Assembly: GCA_963845675.1 (NCBI GenBank)
Contig: CAWJSX010000005.1
Location: 620,001 to 684,000 of the forward strand
DNA: 64,000 nucleotides
Reading direction: 5' to 3'
From: CAWJMD01 sp963845675
GTDB lineage: Bacteria; Actinomycetota; Actinomycetes; Actinomycetales; CAWJMD01
Shown here: positions 17,033 through 26,121 of the stretch, one piece after another
How positions within the stretch are numbered: the stretch's first letter is position 1
How the letters are laid out: the number at the start of each line of letters is the position of its first letter
The notes under the pieces: model-generated
What the model saw: only the letters and a program-made list of their open reading frames with translations
Told to the model about the DNA's origin: nothing
Databases searched by the model: none
Made by a program: the position numbers and the translations under genes

Positions 17033-17461
17033 ATGCCAACCCTCGCGTCCGCCTCCCTCGCCGCGGACCTGCGCGTCGCCCTGATGCGGGCGGTGAGGCG
17101 GATCCGTGCCGAGCGCAGCAGCGACGTCATCACCGACGGCCAGTACTCGGTGCTGGCACGCCTCGACTGCGACGGGACCATGACCCCCCGGCAGCTCGCG
17201 GAGGCCGACCACGTCCAGCCGCCCTCCATGACACGGATCCTCAACGCCCTCGTCGAGGCGGGCCTCGTCGAGCGCACCGGAGACCCGGACGACCGGCGCC
17301 AGGTCCTCGTCGCGCTCTCCGAGCGTGGTCGCGACGAGGTCAAGGAGACGCGGCGACGTCGCGACGCGTGGCTCGCCCAGCGGCTCTCCACCCTGACGCC
17401 GTCGGAGCGGACGACGCTCGCCCAGGCCGCCGAGATCCTCCGCCGGGTGGCCGCGAAGTGA
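17033..17461 (+). CDS. MarR family transcriptional regulator
   Basis: A 142-aa winged-helix regulator. DGQYSVLARLDCDGTMTPRQLAEADHVQPPSMTRILNALVEAGLVERTGDPDDRRQVLVALSERG is the complete MarR domain with the DDRR wing. ATG 17033 is preferred because it sits just after an inverted repeat and 6 nt from a -10-like TACGCT; ATG 17015 would lie inside the repeat. The stop overlaps the MFS start (GTGA), so it probably controls and is coexpressed with that exporter in response to a small toxic compound. Confidence 0.9.
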   Translation: MPTLASASLAADLRVALMRAVRRIRAERSSDVITDGQYSVLARLDCDGTMTPRQLAEADHVQPPSMTRILNALVEAGLVERTGDPDDRRQVLVALSERGRDEVKETRRRRDAWLAQRLSTLTPSERTTLAQAAEILRRVAAK

Positions 17462-18783
17462 GCCCCACCTTCGCCTCCCTCAAGGTCCGCAACTACCGCC
17501 TCTACGCCAGCGGCGCGCTCATCTCGAACACCGGTACCTGGATGCAGCGGGTCGCCCAGGACTGGCTCGTCCTCACCGTCCTGACCGACCACTCGGCCGT
17601 CGCCGTCGGGATCACCACCGGCCTGCAGTTCGCACCGATGCTGCTGCTGGGGCCGGTCGCGGGCATGATCGCCGACCGCTTCCCCAAGCGTCGGCTGATG
17701 GTCGGCGCACAGGTGCTCGCGGGGTCGACGGCGTTGCTGCTCGGCCTGCTGGTCATGACCGGGGCCGCCGAGCTCTGGCACGTCTACGTGCTGGCCGGCA
17801 TCAGCGGGGCTGCGGCCGCGCTCGAGGCCCCGGCGCGCCAGACCTTCGTCGCCGAGATGGTGCCCGAGCACCAGCTGTCGAACGCGGTCGGCCTGAACAG
17901 CGCGTCGTTCCACGCGGGCCGGCTCCTCGGTCCCGCCGCCGCGGGTCTGCTGATCAGCCTGTTCAGCACCGGACCCGTGTTCCTCATCAACGCCGCCACG
18001 TACGGCGCCACGATCACCGCGCTGCTGCTGATGCGGGTGCGTGAGCTGCTGCCGGTGGCGAAGGCGCCCCGCGGCCGCGGCATGATCCGCGACGGACTGC
18101 GCTACGTGCGGCGCCGGCCCGACCTGATGGTGATCATGGCGATGGTCGGCATGGTCGGCACCTTCGGCCTGAACTTCCAGATGACCACCGCGTTGATGGC
18201 CACCCAGGTGTTCGACAAGGGCGCCAGTGAGTACGGGTTGCTGGGCTCTGTGATGGCGATCGGGTCGCTCACGGGGGCGCTGCTCGCCGCGCGGCGCACC
18301 CGCCCCACCATGCGCCTGCTGGTGCTCTCGACCTTCGCCTTCGGGGTCTTCTCGACGGTCGCGGCGCTGATGCCCACCTACGTGTCCTTCGCCGTGGCCC
18401 TCGTCCCGACCGGGCTGTCGGCGCTCACCCTGATGACCGCGGCCAACACCATCGTCCAGATGTCGACGGATCCCGCGATGCGTGGACGGGTGATGGCGCT
18501 GTACATGGCGATCTTCATGGGCGGGACGCCCATCGGCTCGCCCATCGTCGGCTGGGTCGGTGAGGAGTTCGGCGCGCGCTGGACGATCGGCCTGGGTGGC
18601 GCCGTGACCCTCACCGTCGCCGTGGTCGCGGCGGTCGTCGTGCTGAGGCTGCGTGACCTGTCCGTCGCCTACGCCTGGGCGCCCGTTCCTCACTTCCGGG
18701 TGGTCCCGACCCAGGCAGCGCGGCTGCGGGCGCGTGAGCAGCTTGCCGTGCAGCACGCGGGCGACACGTCCACTGCAGCCTGA
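17458..18783 (+). CDS. MFS transporter (EntS-like)
   Basis: A 441-aa membrane transporter with about 12 hydrophobic segments. It begins with FASLKVRNYRLYASGALISNTGTWMQRVAQDWLVL, the typical start of the MFS_3/EntS group, and has the cytoplasmic loop DRFPKRRLMV between helices 2 and 3. The GTG start overlaps the MarR stop. Substrate unknown; pairing with MarR suggests drug or metabolite efflux. Confidence 0.9.
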   Translation: MSPTFASLKVRNYRLYASGALISNTGTWMQRVAQDWLVLTVLTDHSAVAVGITTGLQFAPMLLLGPVAGMIADRFPKRRLMVGAQVLAGSTALLLGLLVMTGAAELWHVYVLAGISGAAAALEAPARQTFVAEMVPEHQLSNAVGLNSASFHAGRLLGPAAAGLLISLFSTGPVFLINAATYGATITALLLMRVRELLPVAKAPRGRGMIRDGLRYVRRRPDLMVIMAMVGMVGTFGLNFQMTTALMATQVFDKGASEYGLLGSVMAIGSLTGALLAARRTRPTMRLLVLSTFAFGVFSTVAALMPTYVSFAVALVPTGLSALTLMTAANTIVQMSTDPAMRGRVMALYMAIFMGGTPIGSPIVGWVGEEFGARWTIGLGGAVTLTVAVVAAVVVLRLRDLSVAYAWAPVPHFRVVPTQAARLRAREQLAVQHAGDTSTAA

Positions 18784-18846
18784 GACAACCCTGAGATATC
18801 TCGGACCGCAGCGTCACGCGGGGGACCCGCCGCTGCCCTCCGCCCG

Positions 18847-20178
18847 TCAGGGCAGCAGCGGGGGTACGGGGGGTACGGGAGGCGTGCCGGGGCACGGTGG
18901 CAGGGGAGCCGTGGGGACCGGCGCGGGAAGAGGCTGTGTCGGGGACGTCGTGCACGTGATCGGCACCGGGGTCGTGGGCGCCACGCCACCGACGGCGGAG
19001 CCGCCTCCGACGACACCACCCACCGCCCCGCCCACCGCTCCCCCGGCGGCTCCGGCGGCGGCTCCGGCGGCGGAGCCCACGGCCCCCACCACGGTGCCCA
19101 CCGGGCCGGGCGCAGCGGCCGGCGGTCCCGTCGGCGACGGGTCCTCGCCGGGCGCAGGCTCCGCGATGGCCACGATCGGCTCCGATCCGGCGTCGCGCGT
19201 CGACTGCGGGGCAGGAGCCGCGGACGCCGGGGCCTGCCGCCCGCCGGATGCGCGGACGCCGGAACCGCTGTCGCCGACCTGGCCGGCCGGCAGTGCCCCG
19301 GCGGGCAGAGTGTCGACCCCGCGCCTGTAGGCGTCCGCGATGGCGAGCACGGTCTGGACGTAGTCGTCCGAGTGGTTGTAGCGGTAGACGGCCCGGTAGG
19401 CGTCGCGCGTGGTGCTCAGGTCGCCCGGACCGGAGCACAGGTACGCGCCGGTCGCGGTCGCCGCGTCGTCGATGTCCTGGGGGTCCCGGCGTCCGTCGCC
19501 GTCGCCGTCCTGGCTGACGGCGCGCCACGTGCCGGGGATGAACTGCATCGGCCCGACGGCACGGTCGAAGCGTGGGTCGCGGTCGAGGGACCCGCCATCC
19601 GTGTCCGTGATCCGGGCGGTGCCTCGGCTGCCGTCCAGGGCGATCCCGATGATGCCCGGACGCGCGACACCGTCCGCTCCGAGGACGTTGCCGGCGAAGG
19701 AACCGTGATGCGACTCGACACGGCCGATGGCGCCGATCAGGGCCCAGTCCACACGGCAACCCGCGTCCGCCCGCGCGAGCAGCTGCTCGGCGTTGCGGTA
19801 GGCCGTGAGGGCCCGTCCGGGGACACCGGTCCGGTCGACACGCACCTGGCCGGGCGCGCCTGCGGGCTCGGACGTCTCGGGAGAGGTGGTGGCGTCGCCG
19901 GCCAGGAGGGGGCCGCCGGGCCCGAGGGGACCGACGGGGTCGAACGTCATGGCCTGGCCGGTGCCGCCGCCCTCGATCTCCAGCGCGCGACGAGGGACCT
20001 CGACCGGGTCCGTCGGTGTGAGGGGCTGGGCAGCCGCCACACCCGCCAGCACGAGGACCCCGGCCGGGACCACGGCTGCGAGGCGGCGGAGGCTCAGTCG
20101 CAGATGGCGCGTGCGGTCCGGTCCCCCCTGCCCGGCAGAGAAGGAGTCCTCGTGGGAGGTGCCCGTCATCGCGTCCAT
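18847..20178 (-). CDS. Secreted lytic murein transglycosylase (MltB-like)
   Basis: A 443-aa exported protein. A hydrophobic segment (LRRLAAVVPAGVLVLAGVAAAQ, about residues 28-50) acts as signal or anchor. The catalytic domain spans about 120-290: VDWALIGAIGRVESHHGSFAG with the catalytic Glu, then RFDRAVGPMQFIPGTWRAV and DDAATATGAYLC, as in MltB-type enzymes that cleave peptidoglycan glycan strands. The tail after ~310 is low complexity: Pro/Ala-rich, then alternating Gly/Ala/Val, then a proline-rich end, probably a flexible wall-spanning region. ATG 20178 has AGGAG six bases upstream. Confidence 0.87.
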   Translation of the reverse strand: MDAMTGTSHEDSFSAGQGGPDRTRHLRLSLRRLAAVVPAGVLVLAGVAAAQPLTPTDPVEVPRRALEIEGGGTGQAMTFDPVGPLGPGGPLLAGDATTSPETSEPAGAPGQVRVDRTGVPGRALTAYRNAEQLLARADAGCRVDWALIGAIGRVESHHGSFAGNVLGADGVARPGIIGIALDGSRGTARITDTDGGSLDRDPRFDRAVGPMQFIPGTWRAVSQDGDGDGRRDPQDIDDAATATGAYLCSGPGDLSTTRDAYRAVYRYNHSDDYVQTVLAIADAYRRGVDTLPAGALPAGQVGDSGSGVRASGGRQAPASAAPAPQSTRDAGSEPIVAIAEPAPGEDPSPTGPPAAAPGPVGTVVGAVGSAAGAAAGAAGGAVGGAVGGVVGGGSAVGGVAPTTPVPITCTTSPTQPLPAPVPTAPLPPCPGTPPVPPVPPLLP

Positions 20179-20269
20179 CGTCCGCTCCTGGTCGTCGCCC
20201 GTCGTCGTGGCCACGCGGGTACAACGTGCCGCATGCCGGAAGGTCACGCACGTGGGCGAGGATGGTGCC

Positions 20270-21551
20270 GTGGCTGGTTCACTGGAGGACGCCCTCGCGC
20301 AGGTGCGACATGCGCTGGTCGACACCGGCTCGCTGGTGCGGGCGGTGGCCGCCGGGAGGCGACGAGGGCAGCCCGTGCCCGATCCGGAGCGCGTCGAGCT
20401 GCGCCCGGTCGACCTCAAGGCGGGTCCTGCGCTGCAGGTGGTGCGCCGCCGCAGCACGGAGCCGCGCGTCGCCACGCGCACCATCCGGGTGACGGACGCA
20501 GGTGCGCTCTCCACGGAGGTCGACGACCTGCTGGCCCTGCCCTTCGGCAACTGGCACGTCGAGACGGCCGACCGCACCCTCCAGCTGAGGGTCACCAAGA
20601 GGGGTGAGGCGTTGCTGCACGAGCAGCGGACCGCCTCGCGCGGGGTGCTGCCGGCCGACCGCGGGCACGACCGCGTCAAGGACCGGCTCATCGACCCCGA
20701 CGACCCGCTGTTCGCCGTGCTCGGGGCCGACGCCGACAAGCGACGGCAGGTGGACGCCTTCCTGCGGATGCTCGCCACCAGCCTGGACCGCGCCGAGCGT
20801 GCGGGGCTGGTCCCGGACGGTCCCGCTGCGGGTGGTCGACCTGGGGTGCGGCAACGCGTACCTGACGCTCGCGGCCCACCGCTACGTCACGGGTCGACGG
20901 CCCGGCTCGACGACGCTGGGCGTCGAGCTGCGGGACGACCTCGTCGAACGCAGCCGCGGCCGTGCACGGGACGCCGGCCTCGAGGGGCTCGAGTTCGTCG
21001 CGGGCACCATCGCCGACGCCCGATGGCCCGGGCACGGCTCGGGCTCCGGGCCGGCGGGCCCGGACGTCGCGCTCGCCCTGCACGCCTGCGACACGGCGAC
21101 GGACGAGGCGCTGGCCCGTGCGGTGCGGTGGGAGACCCCTGTGGTGCTGGCGGCCCCCTGCTGCCACCACGACCTGCAGCGCCAGCTCACCGCCCAGGGG
21201 TCTGGACCGAGCCCGTCCCCGTACGGCGCGGTGACCCGTCACCCGATCCTGCGCGAGCGGTTCGCCGACGTGCTGACGGACGCCGTCCGGGCGCAGCTGC
21301 TGAGGCTGCTCGGCTACCGGGTCGAGGTGGTGGAGTTCGTCGACTCCCGTCACACGCCGCGTAACGCACTGATCCGGGCCGTCCGCACCGGAGCCCGACC
21401 GACCGCCGAGCAGGTTGGCGAATACCGAGACCTGGTGTCCCAGTGGGCGATCCGTCCGGCGCTCGGGGAGATGCTGGCGGCGGAGGTCACCCCGGTACTG
21501 GTGAGGCAGGCATCCGGGGAGCCCGAGCCCGCAGGGCCGCTCTCCGGCTGA
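20270..21551 (+). pseudogene. Class I SAM-dependent methyltransferase, one frameshift
   Basis: Two overlapping frames together give one protein of about 425 aa. The first (GTG 20270 with GAGGA upstream) gives SLEDALAQVRHALVDTGSLVRAV up to AERAGLVPDG. The second continues PLRVVDLGCGNAYLTLAAHRY, a SAM-binding motif I, then HACDTATDEALARAV and APCCHHDLQ. The last motifs resemble the Methyltransf_32-type methyltransferases. The break is one extra C in GGTCCCGCTG at about 20821-20826. Because no residues are lost across the join, a sequencing error is as likely as a true mutation. Its 3' end overlaps the convergent MFS gene by 65 bp. The target of methylation is unknown. Confidence 0.75.
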
Positions 21552-22689
21552 CCCCCAGCAGCACGAGGCCGAGGAGCAGGAAAGCCGGCACGACCAGGAA
21601 CGCCTGGTGCGGGCCTACCCGGTCCGCGATCGCGCCGAGGGCGAACGGCGCCGCGCCCCCCGACACGCCGGCCATCACGGAGGCGTAGGCCGTCGCGGTG
21701 TCGTGGCGCCCCGGCGCCGCTCGCAGCAGCAACGAGATCCCGACCGGGAAGTGGAGGCCGGCACCCAGCCCCAGCACGCCGAGCCCGAACACCGCCACGA
21801 CCGGCTGGTCGGGTTGCCACAGCAGGGCCCAGCCGACCACGGCGAGGACCAGGGCGGCCGCGAGCATCCGTCGGTCCGTCCAGCGACGAGCGAGCGCGGT
21901 CGTCCGCCACCGCGAGACGGCCATCCCCGCCCCGAAGGCCGCGACCGCCGCGCTCGCGGCACCCGCCGCGAGGCCCTTGTCCGTGCGCAGCAGGTCCACG
22001 GCCCAGAAGCCGGTGGCGAACTCGACCGCGATCGCGCAGCCGAGCAGACCCAGGCAGGCCCAGAACTCGAGGCCGAGGGAGCCCGTCCGGCGGGTGCCGG
22101 TCGCCCGGGGAGTCGGCTTCCAGGCCTCCACGCGGGGTGCACGAGCGAGCAGGACGGCGGCGCCGAGCGCCAGCGCTGCGCCCACCGCCACGGCCGGGCG
22201 CCACCCGACCCCGGCCCACACCGCGGCGCCGATGGCCAGGGGGGACACCACCCCGAGGGCTGCGGCCACGGCGTTGGCCTCGCTGATGGCGGACGACGTC
22301 CACTGCGGGTGGTGCGCCGCCAGCACCGGCGACATGGCGTTCAGTCCGACCGCGCCGCCACCACCGATGACGAGCGCCGCGGCCAGGGTCAGAGGGAGCA
22401 GGCTGCTCAGCCCGAGCACGGCGATGCCCGCGGCGATCGACACGGCCCCGCCGACCATCGCGGCGCGGCGGCCGTACCGGCGCACGAGCAGCACGCCGAC
22501 GGTGCCCGCCAGCAGCGCCCCGCCGGAGAGCGCCACGGAGTGCAGCGCCGAGACGCCGCGCGAGACACCGGTCTCCTCGCGCAGCCGGGCGATCGCCGGG
22601 CCCCATCCGAACAGCAGCCACCCCCACGACCCGCAGTAGGCGTAGGTCGCCCACGTGACGCGGTCACGGGTCGCGTCGACCGCGCTCAC
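21487..22689 (-). CDS. MFS transporter
   Basis: A 400-aa protein with 11-12 hydrophobic segments, starting TWATYAYCGSWGWLLFGWGPAIARL, with the conserved loop VRRYGRRAAMVGG between helices 2 and 3 and a second GAAPFALGAIADRVGPHQAFL pattern in the C-terminal half. No substrate can be given. It starts 13 bp after serC on the same strand and is likely its operon partner. The 3' end overlaps the methyltransferase gene by 65 bp. Confidence 0.85.
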   Translation of the reverse strand: MSAVDATRDRVTWATYAYCGSWGWLLFGWGPAIARLREETGVSRGVSALHSVALSGGALLAGTVGVLLVRRYGRRAAMVGGAVSIAAGIAVLGLSSLLPLTLAAALVIGGGGAVGLNAMSPVLAAHHPQWTSSAISEANAVAAALGVVSPLAIGAAVWAGVGWRPAVAVGAALALGAAVLLARAPRVEAWKPTPRATGTRRTGSLGLEFWACLGLLGCAIAVEFATGFWAVDLLRTDKGLAAGAASAAVAAFGAGMAVSRWRTTALARRWTDRRMLAAALVLAVVGWALLWQPDQPVVAVFGLGVLGLGAGLHFPVGISLLLRAAPGRHDTATAYASVMAGVSGGAAPFALGAIADRVGPHQAFLVVPAFLLLGLVLLGVSRRAALRARAPRMPASPVPG

Positions 22690-22702
22690 GGGTGGGCGCC
22701 AC

Positions 22703-23842
22703 TCACGCCAGCGCGTCGACGACGTGGTCGATGCAGGCGGTCAGCGCCAGCACGTCCTCGGGGTCGACCGCCGGGAACATCGCGACGCGCAGCTGGTTGC
22801 GCCCGAGCTTGCGGTACGGCTCGGTGTCGACGATGCCGTTGGCCCGCAGCACGGCGGCCACCGCCGCGGCGTCGACGGTGTCGGCGACGTCGATCGTGCC
22901 GACCACGGCCGAGCGGAGCGCGGGGTCGGCGACGAAGGGTGTCGCGTACCCGGAGCGCTCCGCCCACCCGTAGAGGTGGGCGGCCGACGCCGCGCTCCTC
23001 CCGCTCGTCCAGGACAGGCCCCCACCCGCGAGCATCCAGTCCAGCTGCTCGGCGAGCATCACCAGCGTCGCGAGCGCCGGGGTGTTGTACGTCTGGTCGA
23101 GCCGCGAGTTGGTGATCGCCGTGGTGAGCGAGAGGCCGTCCGGGATCCACCGCCCTGTCGCAGCCACCTGCTCCGCGCGCTCGAGGGCGGCGGGCGACAT
23201 CAGGGCGAGCCAGAGACCGCCGTCAGAGGCGAAGCCCTTCTGCGGGGCGAAGTAGTAGACGTCGCTCTGGGACACGTCGACGGGCAGCCCACCCGCGCCG
23301 GACGTCGCGTCGATCAGCACCAGGGGGTCGTCGGCGGAGCCCGCAGGCACCCCCTCGACCCGCCGCACGGGTGCCATCACGCCGGTGGACGTCTCGTTGT
23401 GCGGCCAGCAGTACGCGTCCACGCCGTCCTCGGAGACGGCCACCGACGCCGACCCGGGTTCCGCCGAGATCACCGTCGGGTCGTCGAGGAAGGGCGCGGC
23501 GCGGGTGCATGCGGCGAACTTGGCGCTGAACTCGCCGAAGGCGAGGTGCTGGGCCTTCTGCGCGACGAGACCGAGGGTGGCGACGTCCCAGAACAGCGTC
23601 GAGCCGCCGTTGCCGAGAACGACCTCGTAGCCGTCCGGCAGCGAGAACAGCTCGTGCAGACCGGCTCTCACCCTGCCCACCAGCCGGCGGACGGGGGCCT
23701 GCCGGTGCGACGTGCCGAGCAGGGTCGTCGCGGCGGACCGAACTGCCTCGCCCTGCTCGGCCCGGACCTTGCTCGGGCCCGAGCCGAAGCGTCCGTCGAC
23801 GGGGAGCAGCGAGGCCGGGATGCGGATGTCGGGTGCGCTCAC
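22703..23842 (-). CDS. serC: Phosphoserine aminotransferase
   Basis: A 379-aa PLP enzyme of serine and vitamin B6 biosynthesis, of the mycobacterial type: IPASLLPVDGRFGSGPSKVR at the N-terminus, LGTSHRQAPVRRLVGRVRAGL, LGNGGSTLFWDVATL, ATSGAGGLPVDVSQSDVYYFAPQKGFASDGG with the PLP lysine, and TYNTPALATLVMLAEQLDWML. The GTG 23842 start has GGAGG eight bases upstream. It is adjacent to citrate synthase and near pdxH, an arrangement common in actinobacteria. Confidence 0.95.
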   Translation of the reverse strand: MSAPDIRIPASLLPVDGRFGSGPSKVRAEQGEAVRSAATTLLGTSHRQAPVRRLVGRVRAGLHELFSLPDGYEVVLGNGGSTLFWDVATLGLVAQKAQHLAFGEFSAKFAACTRAAPFLDDPTVISAEPGSASVAVSEDGVDAYCWPHNETSTGVMAPVRRVEGVPAGSADDPLVLIDATSGAGGLPVDVSQSDVYYFAPQKGFASDGGLWLALMSPAALERAEQVAATGRWIPDGLSLTTAITNSRLDQTYNTPALATLVMLAEQLDWMLAGGGLSWTSGRSAASAAHLYGWAERSGYATPFVADPALRSAVVGTIDVADTVDAAAVAAVLRANGIVDTEPYRKLGRNQLRVAMFPAVDPEDVLALTACIDHVVDALA

Positions 23843-23872
23843 CCCGTCATCCTCCCGCAGGGAGCCCCGGTG

Positions 23873-24985
23873 TCATGCCACCGGCCAACCGGCCACCTGG
23901 GCCACGGGTCGCGGGGCCGGTCCGACGTAGCGGGCAGACGGCCGCACCAGGCGTCCGGTCCCCTTCTGCTCGAGGATGTGGGCGGACCAGCCGGCGGTGC
24001 GCGCGCACGTGAACATCGGCGTGAACATCGAGGCCGGCACCTCGGCGAAGTCGAGGATCACGGCCGCCCAGAACTCGACGTTCGTGGCCAGGACGCGGTC
24101 GGGGCGCCGCTCGTGCAGCTCGGCGAGGGCTGCCTCCTCCAGCGCGGCGGCGACCTCGTAGCGGGGAGCGTCCAGACGCCTGCAGGTCTCCCTCAGCACG
24201 CGCGCCCTCGGATCCTCGGCGCGGTACACCCGGTGGCCGAAACCCATCAGCCGCTCGCCTCGGTCGAGCACCTGGCGCACGTAGTCCCGGGCGTCACCCG
24301 TCTGCTCGACGCCTTCGATCATGTACAGCACGCGCGAGGGCGCACCACCGTGCAGTGGACCGCTCATCGCCGCGACCGCGCCCGAGAGGCAGGCCGCGAC
24401 GTCGGCGCCGGTGGAGGCGATGACCCGACCGGTGAACGTTGAGGCGTTCATGCCGTGCTCGGCGGCCGAGACCCAGTAGGCGTCGACGGCCTCGACGTGC
24501 CGTGGGTCCGGCTCACCGCGCCAGCGGATCATGAACCGCTCGACCACGGTGCGCCCCCGGTCGACGTCCTGCTGCGGGACCATCGGCCGGTCCTGGCCGC
24601 GCGCCGACTGCGCGACGAAGCTGAGTGCCATCACGGAGGCGCGGGCCAGGTCGTCCCGGGCCTGCTCGGCGTCGATGTCGAGCAGGGGACGGAAGCCCCA
24701 GATGGGCGCCAGCTGCGCCAGCGCGCTCTGGACGTCGACGCGGACGTCGCCCGTGTGCACGGGCAGCGGGAACGGTTCCGCCGGAGGCAGTCCCGGGTTG
24801 AACGCGTCGTCAACGAGCAGTCCCCAGACCTGCCCGAAGGAGACCGCGCCGACGAGGTCCTCGATGTCGACACCCCGGTACCTCAGGGCACCGCCCTCCC
24901 GGTCGGGCTCCGCGATCTCGCTCTCGAAGGCGACGACGCCCTCGAGGCCCGGCACGAACCCGCTGCCTGTCTGCTGCTGAGCCAT
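23873..24985 (-). CDS. citA: Citrate synthase 2
   Basis: A 370-aa citrate synthase of the short actinobacterial type that lacks the long N-terminal extension of the main enzyme. LRYRGVDIEDLVG is the N-terminal motif; HGMNASTFTGRVIASTGAD, SGPLHGGAPSRVLYMI and GFGHRVYRAEDPRARVL contain the catalytic histidines and the substrate arginine, and a late MFTPMFTCARTAGWSAHILEQ block contains the last active-site region. ATG 24985 has GAGGAG four bases upstream. It condenses acetyl-CoA with oxaloacetate, with methylcitrate activity possible in this subgroup. It is divergent from pdxH across 97 bp. Confidence 0.93.
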   Translation of the reverse strand: MAQQQTGSGFVPGLEGVVAFESEIAEPDREGGALRYRGVDIEDLVGAVSFGQVWGLLVDDAFNPGLPPAEPFPLPVHTGDVRVDVQSALAQLAPIWGFRPLLDIDAEQARDDLARASVMALSFVAQSARGQDRPMVPQQDVDRGRTVVERFMIRWRGEPDPRHVEAVDAYWVSAAEHGMNASTFTGRVIASTGADVAACLSGAVAAMSGPLHGGAPSRVLYMIEGVEQTGDARDYVRQVLDRGERLMGFGHRVYRAEDPRARVLRETCRRLDAPRYEVAAALEEAALAELHERRPDRVLATNVEFWAAVILDFAEVPASMFTPMFTCARTAGWSAHILEQKGTGRLVRPSARYVGPAPRPVAQVAGWPVA

Positions 24986-25082
24986 GGCACTCCTCGTCGG
25001 GTCCGGGCGTCGGGGCGGCCCCACGTCCTGTGCCGGTCATTCTGCCTGCGGGCAGCGCGTCCACCTCGCCTAGGGTCGGAGG

Positions 25083-25793
25083 ATGCCCGACAGCAGCCCC
25101 TCCGACCTGCCCTCCCAGGCCGACGTCGTCGACCCGGCGTCCCGTCTGAGCTACGAGGGGGCGGGCCTCGTCGACCTGGCCGAGGGCGCGTCACCGCTCG
25201 ACGTGGTGCGGCGCTGGTACGCGGAGGCGGTCGAGGACGACCGGGTCACCGAGCCCGGGGCGATGGTGGTGGCGACCGTCGACGTCGACGGCGTCCCCAA
25301 CGCCCGCACCGTCCTGCTCAAGGGCCTGGACCGCGACGGCTTCGTCTTCTACACCGGCCGCGACTCGGCCAAGGGCCGCGAGCTCGCGTCGACGCCCTCG
25401 GCGGCGCTCGTGCTGCTGTGGCACCCCATGTACCGGCAGGTGCGGGCACGCGGGCCCGTCGAGGAGGTGCCGCGGTCGATGTCCGAGCGGTACTTCCAGT
25501 CGCGCCCCCGGGACTCGCAGGTGGCGGCCTGGGCGTCGGCGCAGTCGTCTCCGTTGCGCACGCGGGCCGACCTCGAAACGGCCGTGGCCGGCGTGGAGGC
25601 GCGCTTCGCAGGCCGGGAGGTGCTGCCCCTGCCCGACTTCTGGGGTGGGTACCGCGTGCGCCCGGTCGAGGTCGAGCTCTGGGTGGGCCAGCGCTCGCGG
25701 CTGCACGACCGGCTGGCCTTCACCAGCCTGGACGGCGGTCCCGCGCCGCTCGACGAGCCGGACCGCTGGCACCCGGGCCGCCGCCAGCCCTGA
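25083..25793 (+). CDS. pdxH: Pyridoxamine 5'-phosphate oxidase
   Basis: A 236-aa FMN enzyme that makes pyridoxal phosphate, the cofactor of the nearby SerC. GAMVVATVDVDGVPNARTVLLKGLDRDGFVFYTG is the FMN-binding core, SAALVLLWHPMYRQVRARGPVEEVP follows, and the family C-terminus RVRPVEVELWVGQRSRLHDRL...WHPGRRQP is complete. Length is normal. ATG 25083 is chosen. Confidence 0.95.
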   Translation: MPDSSPSDLPSQADVVDPASRLSYEGAGLVDLAEGASPLDVVRRWYAEAVEDDRVTEPGAMVVATVDVDGVPNARTVLLKGLDRDGFVFYTGRDSAKGRELASTPSAALVLLWHPMYRQVRARGPVEEVPRSMSERYFQSRPRDSQVAAWASAQSSPLRTRADLETAVAGVEARFAGREVLPLPDFWGGYRVRPVEVELWVGQRSRLHDRLAFTSLDGGPAPLDEPDRWHPGRRQP

Positions 25794-25839
25794 TCCGAAA
25801 CCCCTGGCGGGCGCGGGCCACGCGACGTACCGTTCTCCT

Positions 25840-26054
25840 ACACGAGAAAGGAGGTGGTCCCTGTCGTGAGTGACACATGGACGCGTGAGGTGGCTGCCAG
25901 CTAGCCGCCCGAGACATCGGACGGACTGACCACAGTCCCTCCGGCGCTCTTCCACCTCATGGGTGGGGCGTGCCGGCGAGATCGAGGCAGTCACCGCAGC
26001 CCACGGGGTCGCTGATCGTCCACAGCGGCACCCGGCGCCCTACGGGACGCCGGG
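25840..26054 (+). ncRNA. Candidate structured small transcript with full 16S-tail complement
   Basis: This 328-bp gap has no ordinary gene but much structure. TACCGT at 25828-25833 is a TANNNT -10 box that would start an RNA near 25840. AGAAAGGAGGTGGTCC at 25845-25860 can pair along all 16 nt (one G-U) with the conserved 3' end of actinobacterial 16S rRNA. A 12-codon ORF follows. Hairpin 1: 25918-25943 (CGGA-c-GGACTG, loop ACCA, mirrored). Hairpin 2: 25941-25976 (CCGGC/GCCGG enclosing CCACC/GGTGG); its CCACCTC at 25952-25958 can instead pair with GAGGTGG in the 16S-like stretch. Hairpin 3: 26031-26054 (CCCGGCG-CCC, loop TAC, one bulge) is a possible terminator without T-run. The RNA boundaries are inferred. 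Confidence 0.5.
25866..25904 (+). CDS. 12-codon peptide ORF behind an extreme Shine-Dalgarno
   Basis: GTG 25866 to TAG 25904 encodes M-SDTWTREVAAS. It stands 9 nt after AAAGGAGGTG (25847-25856), far stronger than any ribosome site of the neighbouring genes. The peptide is hydrophilic with one Trp, and its own coding sequence repeats GAGGTGG. It could be a leader peptide, a small protein, or incidental to an RNA whose real job is to pair with 16S rRNA. No homology can be tested here. Confidence 0.45.
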   Translation: MSDTWTREVAAS

Positions 26055-26109
26055 AACCCGTGGGCTGTTCCCTGCCCCGGCCCGCGCACCGGCCGGCCGG
26101 AGCGCCTCG

Positions 26110-26121
26110 TACGGTGTGCGG
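26110..26121 (+). promoter_or_regulatory. Leaderless promoter of M50 peptidase gene
   Basis: TACGGT at 26110-26115 fits the TANNNT -10 box and is followed after 6 nt by ATG 26122, with no ribosome site. This is the typical leaderless arrangement of actinobacteria and implies that the M50 gene is transcribed separately from the structured RNA upstream. Confidence 0.5.
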
